A stretch of 64,000 nt of DNA, taken from contig JAKSXM010000007.1 of NCBI GenBank assembly GCA_022575985.1, forward strand, positions 57,132,501 to 57,196,500. Reading direction: 5' to 3'. Source of the stretch: Anagrus nilaparvatae (taxonomy: Eukaryota; Arthropoda; Insecta; Hymenoptera; Mymaridae). A program made the position numbers and the translations under genes. A model generated the notes under the pieces. That model was not told where the DNA came from. It did no database searches and saw only the letters and a program-made list of their open reading frames with translations. Shown piece by piece: positions 25,790-37,829 of the stretch; position 1 is the stretch's first letter, and each line of letters opens with the position of its first letter.

Positions 25790-27225
25790 TTTTTTATTTT
25801 TCTAGAATTTTATTATCACCCCTTGGTTGCCCCTGGCACAAGATATTTCCTGGATATTTTTTGATTATTTTTTGTAAAATGTTTAGTCATTAAAAAAAAA
25901 ATCTATTAGGTTTAAGTTCGGTTTAAGTGATTCTGGGTATCATGGTCAAGAATGGTAGCAAATACGTTTAAAGAATTTTTTGCTAGTGATTTTTACATAT
26001 TAATTCTATTTGTTATAATTCTTTGTATCGTTTTTCGTTAATTAAGTTATTAGTTAAATTTTCCATACTTTTTCAATTTTACCTTGGGACTAAAAAAAAA
26101 TTCAAGGGGTGGGATGAAAAATGGACGATTTTAGAGGGTCTTGCAATAATTTTGATTTAGTAACTTAAAATAATTTGGTTTTAAGGACTTATTTTAGGAC
26201 TTATTTTCTTAACTTAGGGAAAATATTTTATTTTTTATTAACGCTTTAACAATATAAATAATAAAAGTTTGAATTAAAATGCAATTTATTTTATAAAATT
26301 GTAATAAAATTTAAAACAATAAATATTTGTCATAAGTGTGTCATCAATTCATTTATTGATATGTATTGGTCAGCAAGTTGATGACGCATTTAACATATTT
26401 CTGAAGGGAAAAACCTGTAGCCTTTAAATAAGTCTTTGCATTTTAACTCGATTTTTAAATGCTGACTAGAAAATTCATTATTGTAAAATAACGACATATT
26501 TTCCTTTTTCCAATTTCTATAAATAAATTTTAGTATCATGAAAAAAGTTCAAAACCCCTATGTAATTATCAAGTTAGATATTACGAAGCTAAACAAAGAC
26601 AATAACGAGGTCAATAGAAAACTTCTGATTTCACTTGTAAGTTTCTTTTAAGTCTTTAAATGGTATTAGATTTAGTTTATCATTCGAAAATCAATTTTGC
26701 AGGCTCTCAGAGTAAGACTTACAACTTGACTTAAAAGCTCTCTAAAAGGCCAAGATTCTTTCATGCGTAGCTTAAAATACTTCTTGCAAAAACATTGGTA
26801 ATGTTTTTGTTAATTTTTTTTACAGTTTAAAATTGAAAAACCAATTATACGGATAAGTAATTTTAGTTCAATATAATTTTAGATAAATTAAATAGAAAAA
26901 TGTATCTTGTAACTTAAAGAAGTAAAAATAGGTTACAAGTATAAAAAGTTAACTTTGCTTCTTTTTGTCAAGCTAGAATCTTAATCGAAATCTTAACTTT
27001 TTATAAAACTAATAAAAAAGAACACAAGTTTATACCTGGAGGATAAAATTTTCTGCAACGAAAGCAAATAAATTGGATCGTTTTAACGTTATAAGAAAGT
27101 TAGGAAAGAATTTTTATCGAGTTTATAATTCAATATCACAAAATACACTAAAAACTTATTTTCAATATTTTTTTTTATAGACATTTTTTTACAATATTTT
27201 GTTCAATATTTGTTATTTTAGGAGT
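25790..27225. other. AT-rich spacer
   Basis: Apart from the dispersed repeat at 26130-26215, nothing seen. Confidence 0.6.
26130..26215. repeat. Dispersed 'GGGACTTAGAATAATTT' repeat, isolated copy
   Basis: The block with GACTTA/AATAATTTGATTTAG-like phrases repeated two or three times recurs, diverged, at about 51300-51400, 55850-55915 and, inverted, 49480-49555. In the last three places it flanks or neighbours foldback elements. What kind of element it comes from is not clear. Confidence 0.5.
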
Positions 27226-27229
27226 TTAA

Positions 27230-28166
27230 CCCTTCGCCTGTCCTCAGGGTCGATATCGTCCACCGACTTTTTACGATATAGCTGTAACGCAGACATGAGC
27301 AATGGGTGATGTTTGGTTACCTCACCTAAAAAAACTTAGGCACATATTATGAACACACGCCAAGCCGCGTTAGTTTTGGTTTAGCCGCTTAGCCGTACCG
27401 TGTGTGCAAAGTTGGACCGTGGACGATATCGACCCTGAGGACAGGCGGAGGGAGTTTTTTTGCTATTTCTTGTTGTCAAAAATTTTTGTTATTTTTGCTC
27501 CAAATGAAGTAATTTCTTCATATATTATACTTTTTTCATGTACAAATGAATGTAACATAAAAAAATACGTGTTTTTGACCCGCTTTCACTAAAAAAATCC
27601 ATTTTTTTACTTTTCCAAAATTTAATTGTATTTCGACCAAAAAACTTAATTTTTTTTGAAAATTTTTTTTTCTTTACTTATACAAAGGGTGAAGTATATT
27701 TTTAAATAACTTTTTTGAACATTTAATGTCCCTAAGTGGGTTTTTATCCCAAAAAACCTTCAATTTTTTAAAATTTTTTTACTCGAAAAAAGGCCCATTT
27801 TCAGGTTGCGAAATAATTATGGTTTTTTCAGCGGAGCCAAATCTGGGTAGGTTTTTTTTGAAGGTATATATCTGAAGCTTAAAACCCTAGAATATTTTTC
27901 CTTAATACCCATTAGGGCCGGAGTTATGAATTTTTAACCAAAAATCGAAAAAATGCTCGTTTTCCGCTGCTCCGGAATTTTTTCCGCAAAACTGAGTGGA
28001 CATTTTGGCCAAAAACCTTTTTTAATCTTTAGTTGGGATGTTTATCTAAAACCTCCAAAAAAAATTTTGGCCAAAAATTGTTTTTAAAGGTGTTAAAAAA
28101 TGACGCGGACGATATCGACCCTGAGGACAGGCCGAGGAGGTAAAAATATAGAGGACAGGCGGAGGG
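27230..28166. mobile_element. piggyBac-type non-autonomous element
   Basis: 937 bp between TTAA (27226-27229) and TTAA (28167-28170). Terminal repeats CCCTTCGCCTGTCCTC and GAGGACAGGCGGAGGG match at 15 of 16 positions. A longer subterminal motif, CAGGGTCGATATCGTCC, lies at the left end, and its inverse GGACGATATCGACCCTG recurs at about 27421 and 28107, giving one forward and two inverted copies. The CCC ends, TTAA target and subterminal inverted repeats fit piggyBac. No transposase reading frame is present. Confidence 0.85.
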
Positions 28167-28170
28167 TTAA

Positions 28171-30119
28171 GCAAACAATAAAAAACTGAAGAAAATAAAA
28201 TTCTGTAAGGTTTACAATCCAGTATCTGAACCATTGGAATTTTAAATAAAATGAGAGTACCAATTATTAAGTTTTTCGCATAGTTCCCTTATGAGTCTTG
28301 GGGAAGAAAGAGATGTTCAGTTTTGTCAGGAGTTTTGTAGATAAAAAGGAATTTAAAAGCATGGTTCTTTAATGGATTACTAGCCAAAATTTTGAAAAAA
28401 GTTGAGTTGAAATTTTGGTAATTTCATCCACAGCAAACCGTATAATTCTTAGTTTTGAAAAATTCTTGAGGGAACTATCGCAACCAAAAAATTTATTTTC
28501 AACGAACTAATGCACTGTTACATTTACCTTAAATAAATCTATAAAATTCTTCCGCATCTTCAAATTACACTATTATCCTTTGTCAACCTGAAATACGAAG
28601 ACTAAAGTCATGTATATTATTATTTGTAAAATAAAAAAAAAATTCTTATTACATAATTAGCGCCACGCTTAAAAATGACACTTTTTTATACTGCAATTTT
28701 ATATATAAGAAAAATATTACATAATGATAAAAAAAATTGATATTTAAAGGATATCTCATTTAACCTTTTTAATCGACATTGACTTTGACAATGTAAAATT
28801 GAATAATAAGTCGAAGGAAGAGAAAAAAAATTATACACTTACGTATGTGTGAGTAAAAATAAATATACATAACAGACAGATAATACATAATATTAATATA
28901 TTTATAACAAAAGACATAACTTAATAATATAAGAAATAGTATTTATTTTAAACTTGTATATTGTGTGCTTCTGAAGTGAGTCTTTGTAAATGCGAATAAT
29001 TCAAAGCACCGTGATTATTGGATTCTGTCAGTGAAAGCTATAATACGCAGATATATACAGTGGAACTTATGTAATTCCAAAACTTCGATGATCAAAATAC
29101 CACAATGGTTAAAGCCTGATTCCATTTAAACAATGTTGAAATAAAATTTAAAAAATTTTTTTAGCTTTGCTGCGAGCTTTGCTGTAAATTAAAATTTTAT
29201 TAAGATCTTTATTTAAAGTTACAATTTCATGATTGATTTTTCTTTTTTAAAATTAAACCCTTATTATTTAATAGGAAAAGCCTGGCTGAGGTCATGCATA
29301 TTGGAAAAGTAAGCCACTTGGCTTTTATAACTTTGTTATATAATTTGCGTAAACTGAATAAAGTTTTATTTATTAATAAAACTTCAAGTAAAACTTCAAT
29401 GTCAATTTGCCACAAAAATTTAATTTAAAAGTTGTGAAAAAAATAACTCAAAAAATAATTAATGACATTGTAGTGGATGTCCAACAGATAATTTGCAGAT
29501 AATAAAAAAGGCTATAAGAAAAATATTGGCTTAATTGACTAAAAATTAAGTAAACAAATAATGCAAACTCGAAATAAGATATTATGTAAAAAGGGCGCAA
29601 ACGTTTTGACTAACGTGGTCACTAGCGCGAGTGCTCGGCGAAGCCGTCAGTCTCTAAAATTTTTCGCCCATGTTGGTTACTGTTGAAAATATAGAAATCA
29701 CGCTGTTAATGTATCTCGTTAGTTTATATAAACCATCTATTTTTATAATAATATAAGAATGCGTGTGCTGTATAATGTATGGTGTGTCTCCAAATATATT
29801 ATAGAGTTTAGTATTTTTTGAACCATGAACTTGTTTAGACGTTCTTACTAATTAATGTACACTGGAACCTTTCTCGGAACCTTTTGTAACTCTTTTAATT
29901 AATAAATAAATATTATCTTAATATAAAATTAACGTGTTTTATAAATTAAACTAATAGGTTATGGGTCCAGGTGCAAAATAGAAAAAAAAAAGAAGAAAAT
30001 ATAGCAACAACAAAAATATAATAAAAAAAATTGTTTTTTACTAAAATTTAAAAAAGTGATAGTGACATAATATTTTAATAATTTTTTCTATATCTTAAAC
30101 AGAGCCAAGCCTTAGTGTA
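28171..30119. other. AT-rich spacer with one GC-rich patch
   Basis: At 29592-29672 a G+C-rich patch begins GGGCGCAAACG and ends TTTTTCGCCC, with a near-palindrome CACTAGCGCGAGTG in the middle. It may be a tiny transposon relic. Nothing else seen. Confidence 0.5.
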
Positions 30120-31010
30120 AAAAAAAAGTGCAAATCATGTTTAAGCCGGAAAGTGAGCAGGTTAAAGTCCATATTTTAATGTCTTCAATTCCATTCTTCA
30201 TGGAATTGAAGACTAGGGAAATTGGAAATTTATTATGAGAATTTTGCTACTTTCTCACGATGCTTAAAACGTTGTCATTGGGAAAGACAAAAAGCCTGAA
30301 TAGCCTCCTCTGGAAGCTACAGCAGCTATAAAAACTGCCTATGAAGCAAATTTAGAAAATTGGAGCAAAAGTGATACGATAGCACAAAGATTTATAGCTA
30401 CTACTGTGTAAGCAAGCTACAATGCATATAATAAATTGTACTTCAGCAAAAGACATGTAGGAAAAATTGCATGCCGTTTACGAGAGTAAAACTAGGTAAA
30501 ACTGACACGAGAATTCACGCATTGCCACAGAGTTGATTTTCTTTAACAAAAGATGAAAAAAATAATGTCCACGCATATTTCAAAAATTGAAAATCTTTGC
30601 TATAGAATGCAAGCTCTTGGAGAAAATGTGTCTGAAAGTATGATGTTAACAAAAATTTTGTAAACAATTTTACAAAAGTTTAGTTACTTTATATCCACCT
30701 GGGAATCTACATCAAAGGTAGATAAAACTTTAGATAATTTGATTTCCCGACTTGTTATGGAAGAAAAAAGGGCGTCAGTTCAAGAAAATACTCACGCCGG
30801 AAATTTTAATAGAGGAAATCATCAAAGTAGTTTAAGAAGAGGAGGTTACAGAGGCAAAGAAGCAGTAGGCAAAATAATAGTAGGGGTGGTAGACAAGATA
30901 ACATTAAACGTAAAAATTCATTTTCTGGTTCAAAGCAGAGTGTTGCTTGTTATCAATGTCTACTACCCCTACTATTATTATTTTGCCTACCATCTTTACC
31001 TCTCTAACAG
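30120..31010 (+). pseudogene. Copia-type gag remnant with an inverted partial copy
   Basis: Fragments in several frames: ATAAIKTAYEANLENW (about 30316), ALGENVSESMMLTKIL (30609), STWESTSKVDKTLDNLISRL then VMEEKRASVQ (about 30695-30785), and a basic Gly/Arg/Asn tract leading to SGSKQSVACYQC, the start of the zinc knuckle, at about 30960. This is the gag layout of Ty1/Copia elements. Directly after the second Cys the sequence turns into an inverted copy of the basic tract: CTACCCCTACTATTATTATT and TTTGCCTACC (30960-30995) mirror 30865-30900. No protease, integrase or RT follows. Several stops make it dead. Confidence 0.65.
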
Positions 31011-31036
31011 TTACAATATTTTTTGTCTGTCTTTAA

Positions 31037-31761
31037 GGCTGGCACTTCCTTTACAAGGGAAAAAAAGGGATTTTGTAATAATTTTTTCGGGTAGAAATAA
31101 TAAGCACAGAGACTTAAAATTTTTTTTAACTGAAAGGTAATTTATTTAAAAGTACATTTTTTTTTTGAAAATTCAAAATGGCGGCCGTAGTAACTGCTCC
31201 CGCGAAAGACCTTTTTTTTTTGTGTACATTCTAGCCCCCGCCAGGATCATCGGAAACAAAAAAAATTTTTTTTTTTTTATTTATGTAAATACCTTCGATA
31301 TGAATGAGGCAGAATTTTTAATTTTTACTTATTTAAAAAATTATTCACTTTAGAAAAAAAAAAGTCAAATTTTTCGTTTTTTTTTTTTTTTTTTGCTAAT
31401 AAAAATTTTTTGAAAACCTATTTTGAAAATCCCTTTCATTCATATCGAAGCAAATGTTATTATAAACTTATATATAAATTTTGGTGATGATTGGTTGAGT
31501 AGATTTTGAGTAATCGTGTACACAAACTCATGAAACGTTGTTTCGAGAAAAATGCGTTTAAAGTTTTTTGAAGTAAAAAATAGATGATATAATCCTTGAA
31601 TATCTTTATCTCGCGCGACCCTCTATAAAAACATATAACTCGGTAAATAATAAAGATATTGATCTGAAATTTTTTGTGTATATTTTTGAAATGTTTTTCA
31701 AGAATTTAAAAAAAAAAAAAAATTTCGTTTTTTTTTTTTGGTTCTAGAGGAAGTGCCGGCC
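31037..31761. mobile_element. TTAA-flanked MITE next to the Copia remnant
   Basis: 725 bp between TTAA (31033-31036) and TTAA (31762-31765). Ends GGCTGGCACTTCCT and AGGAAGTGCCGGCC are inverted complements with one mismatch. The interior has long T and A runs and no recognisable gene; the open frame at 31165-31353 lies wholly inside it. Confidence 0.8.
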
Positions 31762-31765
31762 TTAA

Positions 31766-33991
31766 ATCCCATGTTAAATTTTACGCAAGGGCATAATAGT
31801 TAAAATAATAACAATAGATGATAAATTGAAATCGAGATTAAAATTTTGCTAACAACCAACTTAAATTCGTCAATAAATATTTAAAGTTTAGCAAAAGTTT
31901 ATGATAATTTAATAGTTTAATCGTTTAATTGTAAAAAAGTTTGACAAGAGATTGTATGCAATCGTATTTGAAAAAACGAACTTTTTTGAAGAGCTCTTTA
32001 ATCAATCTTATTGAAACGAAGGCAATAATAACATCAAACAGAAATTAATATGCTTACAATAATTATATAAATATATTTATTTAAAATAAATAATCTTGAG
32101 ATTTCTTCAAAGACAAAAGCTCTTGAAAGTTTTGACTAAATAGAAGTTTCACTGTATCACAGACACTAGAATACTATTTTCACCTATTTTCTTAAACTAA
32201 TTCTCCTTTGATTTTATCTTGGCTCTATATACATTGAAATAATATAATTAAACTTTGAACTCTTATCTTTATGGTTATTAATATTATAGTTTTGCTGATT
32301 TTAATTATTCAATTTATTAATAAGGTTTTTTGTTCTTGTCTTGATTGCTGTAGTTAGTTTTTATGATTTGGTGTTTAATTCTTGTAAAAATAAAATTTTT
32401 AACACCTACTTTTTCATGTGTTAAATAATCTTTTTTATTGTTTCTTGAAAAGCGCCTTAATTCTTGCCAAAAAGCAGTACTAAAATATAAATAAAATCAT
32501 TCTTGTTCATGGCCACTCATCTTATAATTGTCATTCAGAACAGTTTTTATCGGTATCCAAATTCTAACAAGTAGCTTAGAGTGTTCTTGTTCTTCAAATT
32601 ACTGTTTCCTACCAAATTGGATACTTTTACCATCTGCAACATATGTCTATTCGAGGATCTATTACAATCAGGAGCTATAAATTCCATTTTATTGATGTCC
32701 TTTGATCGGGATTAGTAATCTCCTCGGTAATCTTCTAACTTTTTTCCTTGCGGTCTCCAGAATTTGCTGGAAAATATATACAAGTTTTCGTGATCTTCGG
32801 TAATGTATCTTTCTGTATAGAAAGACACATGTTCTAAAATTTTCACAACTTTTTTATATTTTTCTCTGCCTTTATATCCAAACCTCCATAGAGACAATAT
32901 CTCTATGCAAAATCCGAGCATAGGTGAATGAAATGATAATAATGATAATAATAACAATAATCAAATGACATCATATTATGATTCCTATTTCCCTTCTAAT
33001 AGTACAGACGTGGCAGAATTTGTTCTGTATCAGGGAGTAGCAGACTAAAAAATGGTATCCTGATTTTATAAAAAATTATATTTTAAGTTACCTATGGTAA
33101 AAAATTAATCTAAATCAAATTTTAGCTAGAATTTCATTAAAAGAAACAAAAGCAAACATTATTTTAATATATCTTTTAATAAAAACGTATATAGAGATAA
33201 TAATTAAAAGTAAATAATAAAATAAAAGTAAATAATTATAGTATAGTTTATGAAATACAAAGATAGAATTTCTAGATGGTTTAATAAAAGCCACGAGTAT
33301 GCTTTATATTGCAAGAGTAAAAATGAGTAAAAAGGTTACACACAATAATAAGAGTCAAGGATATCAAAGTTGAAATATATAAAACAAATTTGTTATATAT
33401 TTATATCTTATAAAAAATAGTTTTAACTGTATAAAAAATAATTAACTTTCTTTTTTTACCATTTAGAACTGAGAGAAAATATTAATTTATAAATCTTAAA
33501 GGATTATGTTCAAAATTTTAAAAGTCATTAAATATAAAAGTGGATTAGTTTTAAAAAAGCTCGTAAAAAAGTTTATTTCTTAATGCAATTATTTTTAGCC
33601 ATTAGTACAAGTATTAATGGATTTAAATTTTGCCAGTAAAAAGTTAATTTTATGATTTATACTTTTTGTTGAGATTTTTATATTTTAAGTTTTTCACGAG
33701 CTTTTTCATAAATTTTTAAATAATATTATAAATATCCTGGTATAAAAAAATTATTAATCAAAGTTTTTTTTTAATTTTTAAATTTAATTTTTTGTTCATA
33801 ACGAGGTTCATAAAATATGCTTGTTTTTACTTTCTTGTATTACAAGAAATATTAAAAAGGATCTGGACAAAATTCGAACCAAAAGCTTATGAGGCAAAAT
33901 GAATGAAAAACTTTAGACATCATAAACAGATTATAGAATCACATAAAATTTAAACCCGACTTCACTGATTTCAAAACTTTTCCACCTTTGA
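31766..33991. other. AT-rich spacer with an unassigned minus-strand open stretch
   Basis: The minus strand at 32712-32957 is open (RFGYKGREKYKKVVKILEHV, hydrophobic N-terminal part) in locally less AT-rich DNA. I do not recognise a family and see no splice context that would prove an exon. Confidence 0.35.
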
Positions 33992-34602
33992 TACTCTAGT
34001 CAAATCGTGGAGGGGGGGGGTGCTTGGTTATTGGCCGTTATGAGCTTCGGTCTAAAATGAGTTTTTTTGGCTGATCACAAATTTCGGGGTCTTTTCCGGC
34101 AGAATTGGGCAAAACACCCTTAAATTTGCAAAAGTTACCCCTAAAAGAGGATTGTTTTTATACATTACAACTTTGAGTGTCCAGATTTGGCCCATAGGGG
34201 TTTTATGGGTCTCTGATAAAAACTATCGGGGAGGTTTTTATGAAAAATTAATATTTTACCCTTAAATTAGCTAAAACTACCAAACAGGGTAGTTTTTGTT
34301 ATTTTCGCATTTTTAGAGCGTTCAGATTTAATCCATATAGGTTTTTTAATTCGCTGATCAAGAATATCAGGGTTTAATATACTAAAAATTTGCTCTTCAC
34401 CCTTTAGATTGCAAAAGAGCGAGATACATCAAAAATACCCCTTTTAAATGTAGTTTTTGCTACTTTAAGGGTGAAGAGCCAATTTTTAGTAAGCAAGATC
34501 CCAAATCAAGATACCAATTCGTCATCAGTGACCCAAAAAACCTATAGTAGATCAAAGCTCATCACGGCCAGCTACTTAACACCCCGCGATTTGACTAGAG
34601 TA
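33992..34602. mobile_element. TA-type foldback MITE, TACTCTAGTCA ends (copy A)
   Basis: 611 bp, ends TACTCTAGTCAAATCG and CGATTTGACTAGAGTA. Arm similarity continues (TTGGCCGTTATGAGCTT on the left against AGCTCATCACGGCCA on the right). Inside are repeated blocks reading CCTATAGTAGATC and AAAACTACC. It shares ends and inner blocks with 9065-9813. Confidence 0.8.
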
Positions 34603-35225
34603 TGATACTTAGATCTAAATTTACAATATTAAAAAAAAAATTTGGTTTATAATTAATAAACAAGCTCGTAAACAAGTATTGAAAAGTAATTCTTAGATCA
34701 CACCACTGATTGAAAGGGACACAGAACCAAAAAAAATTTTTAATTAATTTATTTCATTTTTAACATAAGTAATTGATTTAATTTTTAAAAAACGAGTCTG
34801 ATGCCCAAGTCTAAAAAAAAATTAATAAAAAAAGATAATAAATATTTAATATTTTTTTTAGACTAGTTTAACTTGTTTTTATTGGGGCCGGCATGAGACA
34901 CATTTTTTAATAATTAAATCAATAAAATTTGTTAAAAATCCAAAAAACTGATTTTAAAATTTTTTTGGTTTTTTTTTGGTGTACCCCTAAAATTAAAAGT
35001 TGAAATTAAGACAAAATGTCAACAAAACGATAAAAATAAAAAATTTATTACACATTTTTTACCATTTTTTATCTAAATAGTTAATTTAAAAAAAAAAACA
35101 TATAATAAACTGAGATGGTCACTACCCACTCATGTAATTATTTAATTTAATTTTAAGTAAATTTTTCTAAATAATAAACCATTCCCATTTATGTACCTAG
35201 CCCTAGCTTAACTTATTCAAAAACG

Positions 35226-36022
35226 TGTAACATACTCTTAGGGGCACTTACGTAATAGTTAACTCAATGACATTTTTTAATTTAATTTAATGATTAATTA
35301 ATAATAATTTGAATTTGAATCAATTGAATTATTTGTATATAATAATTTAATTTAGAGTTTTTTCATTCATATTTTATAATTTTCAGTTATTAAAAATATT
35401 TTGTTTTGTTAATCACAAGCTCCAAACTTTTTGTATAATTTCGTCTTTACCGACAACTATAATATACTATCTATCGCGCTCTTTCTATCTTATGTAAATC
35501 ATAGGGCGAAAAGGGTATAAATAGCGTGAACTAAATACATAAAGTAAGCATTCGTGCATTATACACAGTATTGTGTAGAAGGTCCAAAAGGTCCTGGTGG
35601 ACATTTCTCGACTCCGTGTAAGTAAGGTATATTTCACTTTTCTTTTTTATTTTTTATTATTATTATTCGTGAAATCCCCCTACGTGAAGTCGACATTCCA
35701 CGTTTAAGGGAGAATTATTAAATATTTAAGTTCCTTATGTGAGATACCATACCACATGAGAGTCGGGATGTCCAGGTGATGACGAACTACCACCGGACCG
35801 CGTATTTAAATTTATTATTGTAAATATTTTTAATTATTATTTTTTCTTAATTAAATATGGCCGCGTATATGTTAATTGTGAGCTTTGATTAAAACCGCTG
35901 AAATGTATGCGCGATAATTATTTTTATTTTTCATTTATAATAAAAGCGCGGGTAAACGGCTGATTCCTTATTAAGAGGCTGTCGTTGACTTTCATATCAA
36001 GCGCGGGTAAACGGATGTTACA
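35226..36022 (+). mobile_element. Possible solo LTR of a retrotransposon
   Basis: 797 bp starting TGTAACA and ending TGTTACA, inverted complements as expected of LTR ends. Inside are a good TATA box, GGGTATAAATAG (TATA at 35516), and further on AATAAA at 35938-35943, in the order of an LTR promoter and poly(A) signal. A direct repeat AAGCGCGGGTAAACGG occurs at 35942 and 35999. No 5-bp target duplication could be found (aaacg on the left, ccttt on the right) and no second LTR, primer site or gag-pol was seen, so this is a candidate only. Confidence 0.4.
35505..35560 (+). promoter_or_regulatory. TATA box of the putative LTR
   Basis: TATAAATAG at 35516-35524 in a locally G+C-richer context (agggcgaaaaggg upstream). 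An initiator would be expected about 25-30 bp downstream, near 35545-35555. TATA-like strings are common in AT-rich DNA; this one stands out by its flanks and its place within the LTR candidate. Confidence 0.35.
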
Positions 36023-37424
36023 CCTTTATTCATACGTTTACACCCACATTCATTGCTATAGACATATTACCTTTGTAAATTGTATTTAATCCACATTTGT
36101 ATATAAAAATTCAAGTAAATAATATTTTTTATGTCTATAATGTTATAATTAAAATTTTAAGTAATTATATAACACAACGTAGTAAACTCATGTAAATATT
36201 TTTAAAATTAATAAATTGAAATTGTTTTCTTTATATTTCTTAATATAAATCACTGAGTTGTTATTTTTAAACCTATCCTGGTATCCTATATTTTATAATA
36301 TAAGTGAAAGAACCAGATGCCTACCACCCCCCAGGTGTAGCCATCTCAAAACATACGTATGTATACAGAAATTGTGTTTTGTAAAAAAAAGTAAGCAAAA
36401 CAAAAATATAAAAAAGATTTATGTTACTATAATTTGTTTTCTATGTGTGTATATGGAAAAGCAGAATAAGAAGAAGAAAAAAAAAAGCCATATCCGACTG
36501 ATCATATTTGAAAATAAATATAATCTTTTGGCAAAGCCTTAGAAATTATGTATAGAAAAAAGCCTATGTAGTAAGCATTAAAGAAGCCGTGAAGTAAGAA
36601 AAGATTTATTAAGAAAGAAGAAAGAGCTTATAATGTTAGTTTTTAGAGTTTTCTCTTTTATATCAAGTACATGTCTTTTATATATAATTTTTATAAATAT
36701 TTTTATCTTTTAAAATGCAGGAAATAAAATTTAAGAAATTAGATTTAGCAGCATTTATTCGAGTAGTTACATAAATGATCATTTTTTTTTTAAATTAGAG
36801 GAAAAAATTAAGCACGGTTATTTTTCAGCTCTACAATTCACGGCCTATTCTCTGGTCTATTCAGCAATAAACTAACACTTAAACAAATATTACATCGATG
36901 AATGGACCTTACTGGAAGGTTTGACTGATCCTCGGACTGATCAGAAATCGCTATTCCAAACAGATTCGCTATATACTTTGAATTATGAAAAAAGACTTAA
37001 TTTTACACACTTGTTAAGAAAACAACTATTTTTTACTTTTTTCGACAAAAGTATGGCCCTAAAAAGTATTATAATAAAAAAAAAAAATTTATTTATAAAT
37101 TAAAAAACTTTTCTTCCCATTTCATATAAAATTCCGATAAAATTCCTAAAACGACAGTTGTAAAAAAGTAATTTTTTATTTATATGTTTAAGTTACTTGA
37201 AAATTTCTTGAAAAATAAATGATATATCCAACAAAGTTCAATATTTTACGCTTGTTATACAACTTTTATCTTTAGATTTTTAATAAATTTTAAATTTCAA
37301 GTTTTTCATCTATAATGAAAAAGAATAAAATTACCATAATTTTTTATTTTATTTATATAAAATTTAATTTTTTATAAAAATCTAGCAACAATAAAAAAAG
37401 TAAAATTACATTTATAACATAGAA
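36023..37424. other. AT-rich spacer, nothing recognised
   Basis: No supported gene. The open frame at 36258-36542 has no recognisable content. Confidence 0.55.
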
Positions 37425-37829
37425 TACGTGGAGAGATTAATTATGTTAAATTTTAATCTTCCTTAGATTACTTTTTACGATACTGAGACAGAAGGGAAAT
37501 TTTTACCATTTGTAAGAGATTTTTAATGAAACTTAATATGCATTTAGGTCAATTTTTACGATACCTGAAGTAAAATTTCTGATGCAGGTGGCGCTCCGAT
37601 CATTGGTTATTGGAGACCCTAAATTACATGTACATTAAATTACCTAATAATCTAGGGTCTCCATGATTATGAAAAATTTTTTCCCAAATTCATATTAAAT
37701 TTTTCGCAAGATTTTTCGTTAAACATGGTAAAATTTTTCCTTTTGTTGATCTGACTCGCCTTTAATATCAGTATCATAAAAAGTAATCCAAAGTAGATTA
37801 AAATTTAATATAATTAATTTCTCCGTGTA
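37425..37829. mobile_element. TA-type MITE, TACACGGAGAAATTA ends
   Basis: 405 bp. Left TACGTGGAGAGATTAATTAT, right ATAATTAATTTCTCCGTGTA. The arms continue about 65 bp through TTAAATTTTAATCT and TTACTTTTTACGATACTGA. The centre contains a second inverted pair, GGAGACCCTAAAT (37613) against AATCTAGGGTCTCC (37650). Confidence 0.8.

Noticed and set aside
32712..32957. Minus-strand frame as a possible cytochrome P450 or receptor exon
   Set aside because: Only vague resemblance in a short stretch; no signature motif and no splice-site support.
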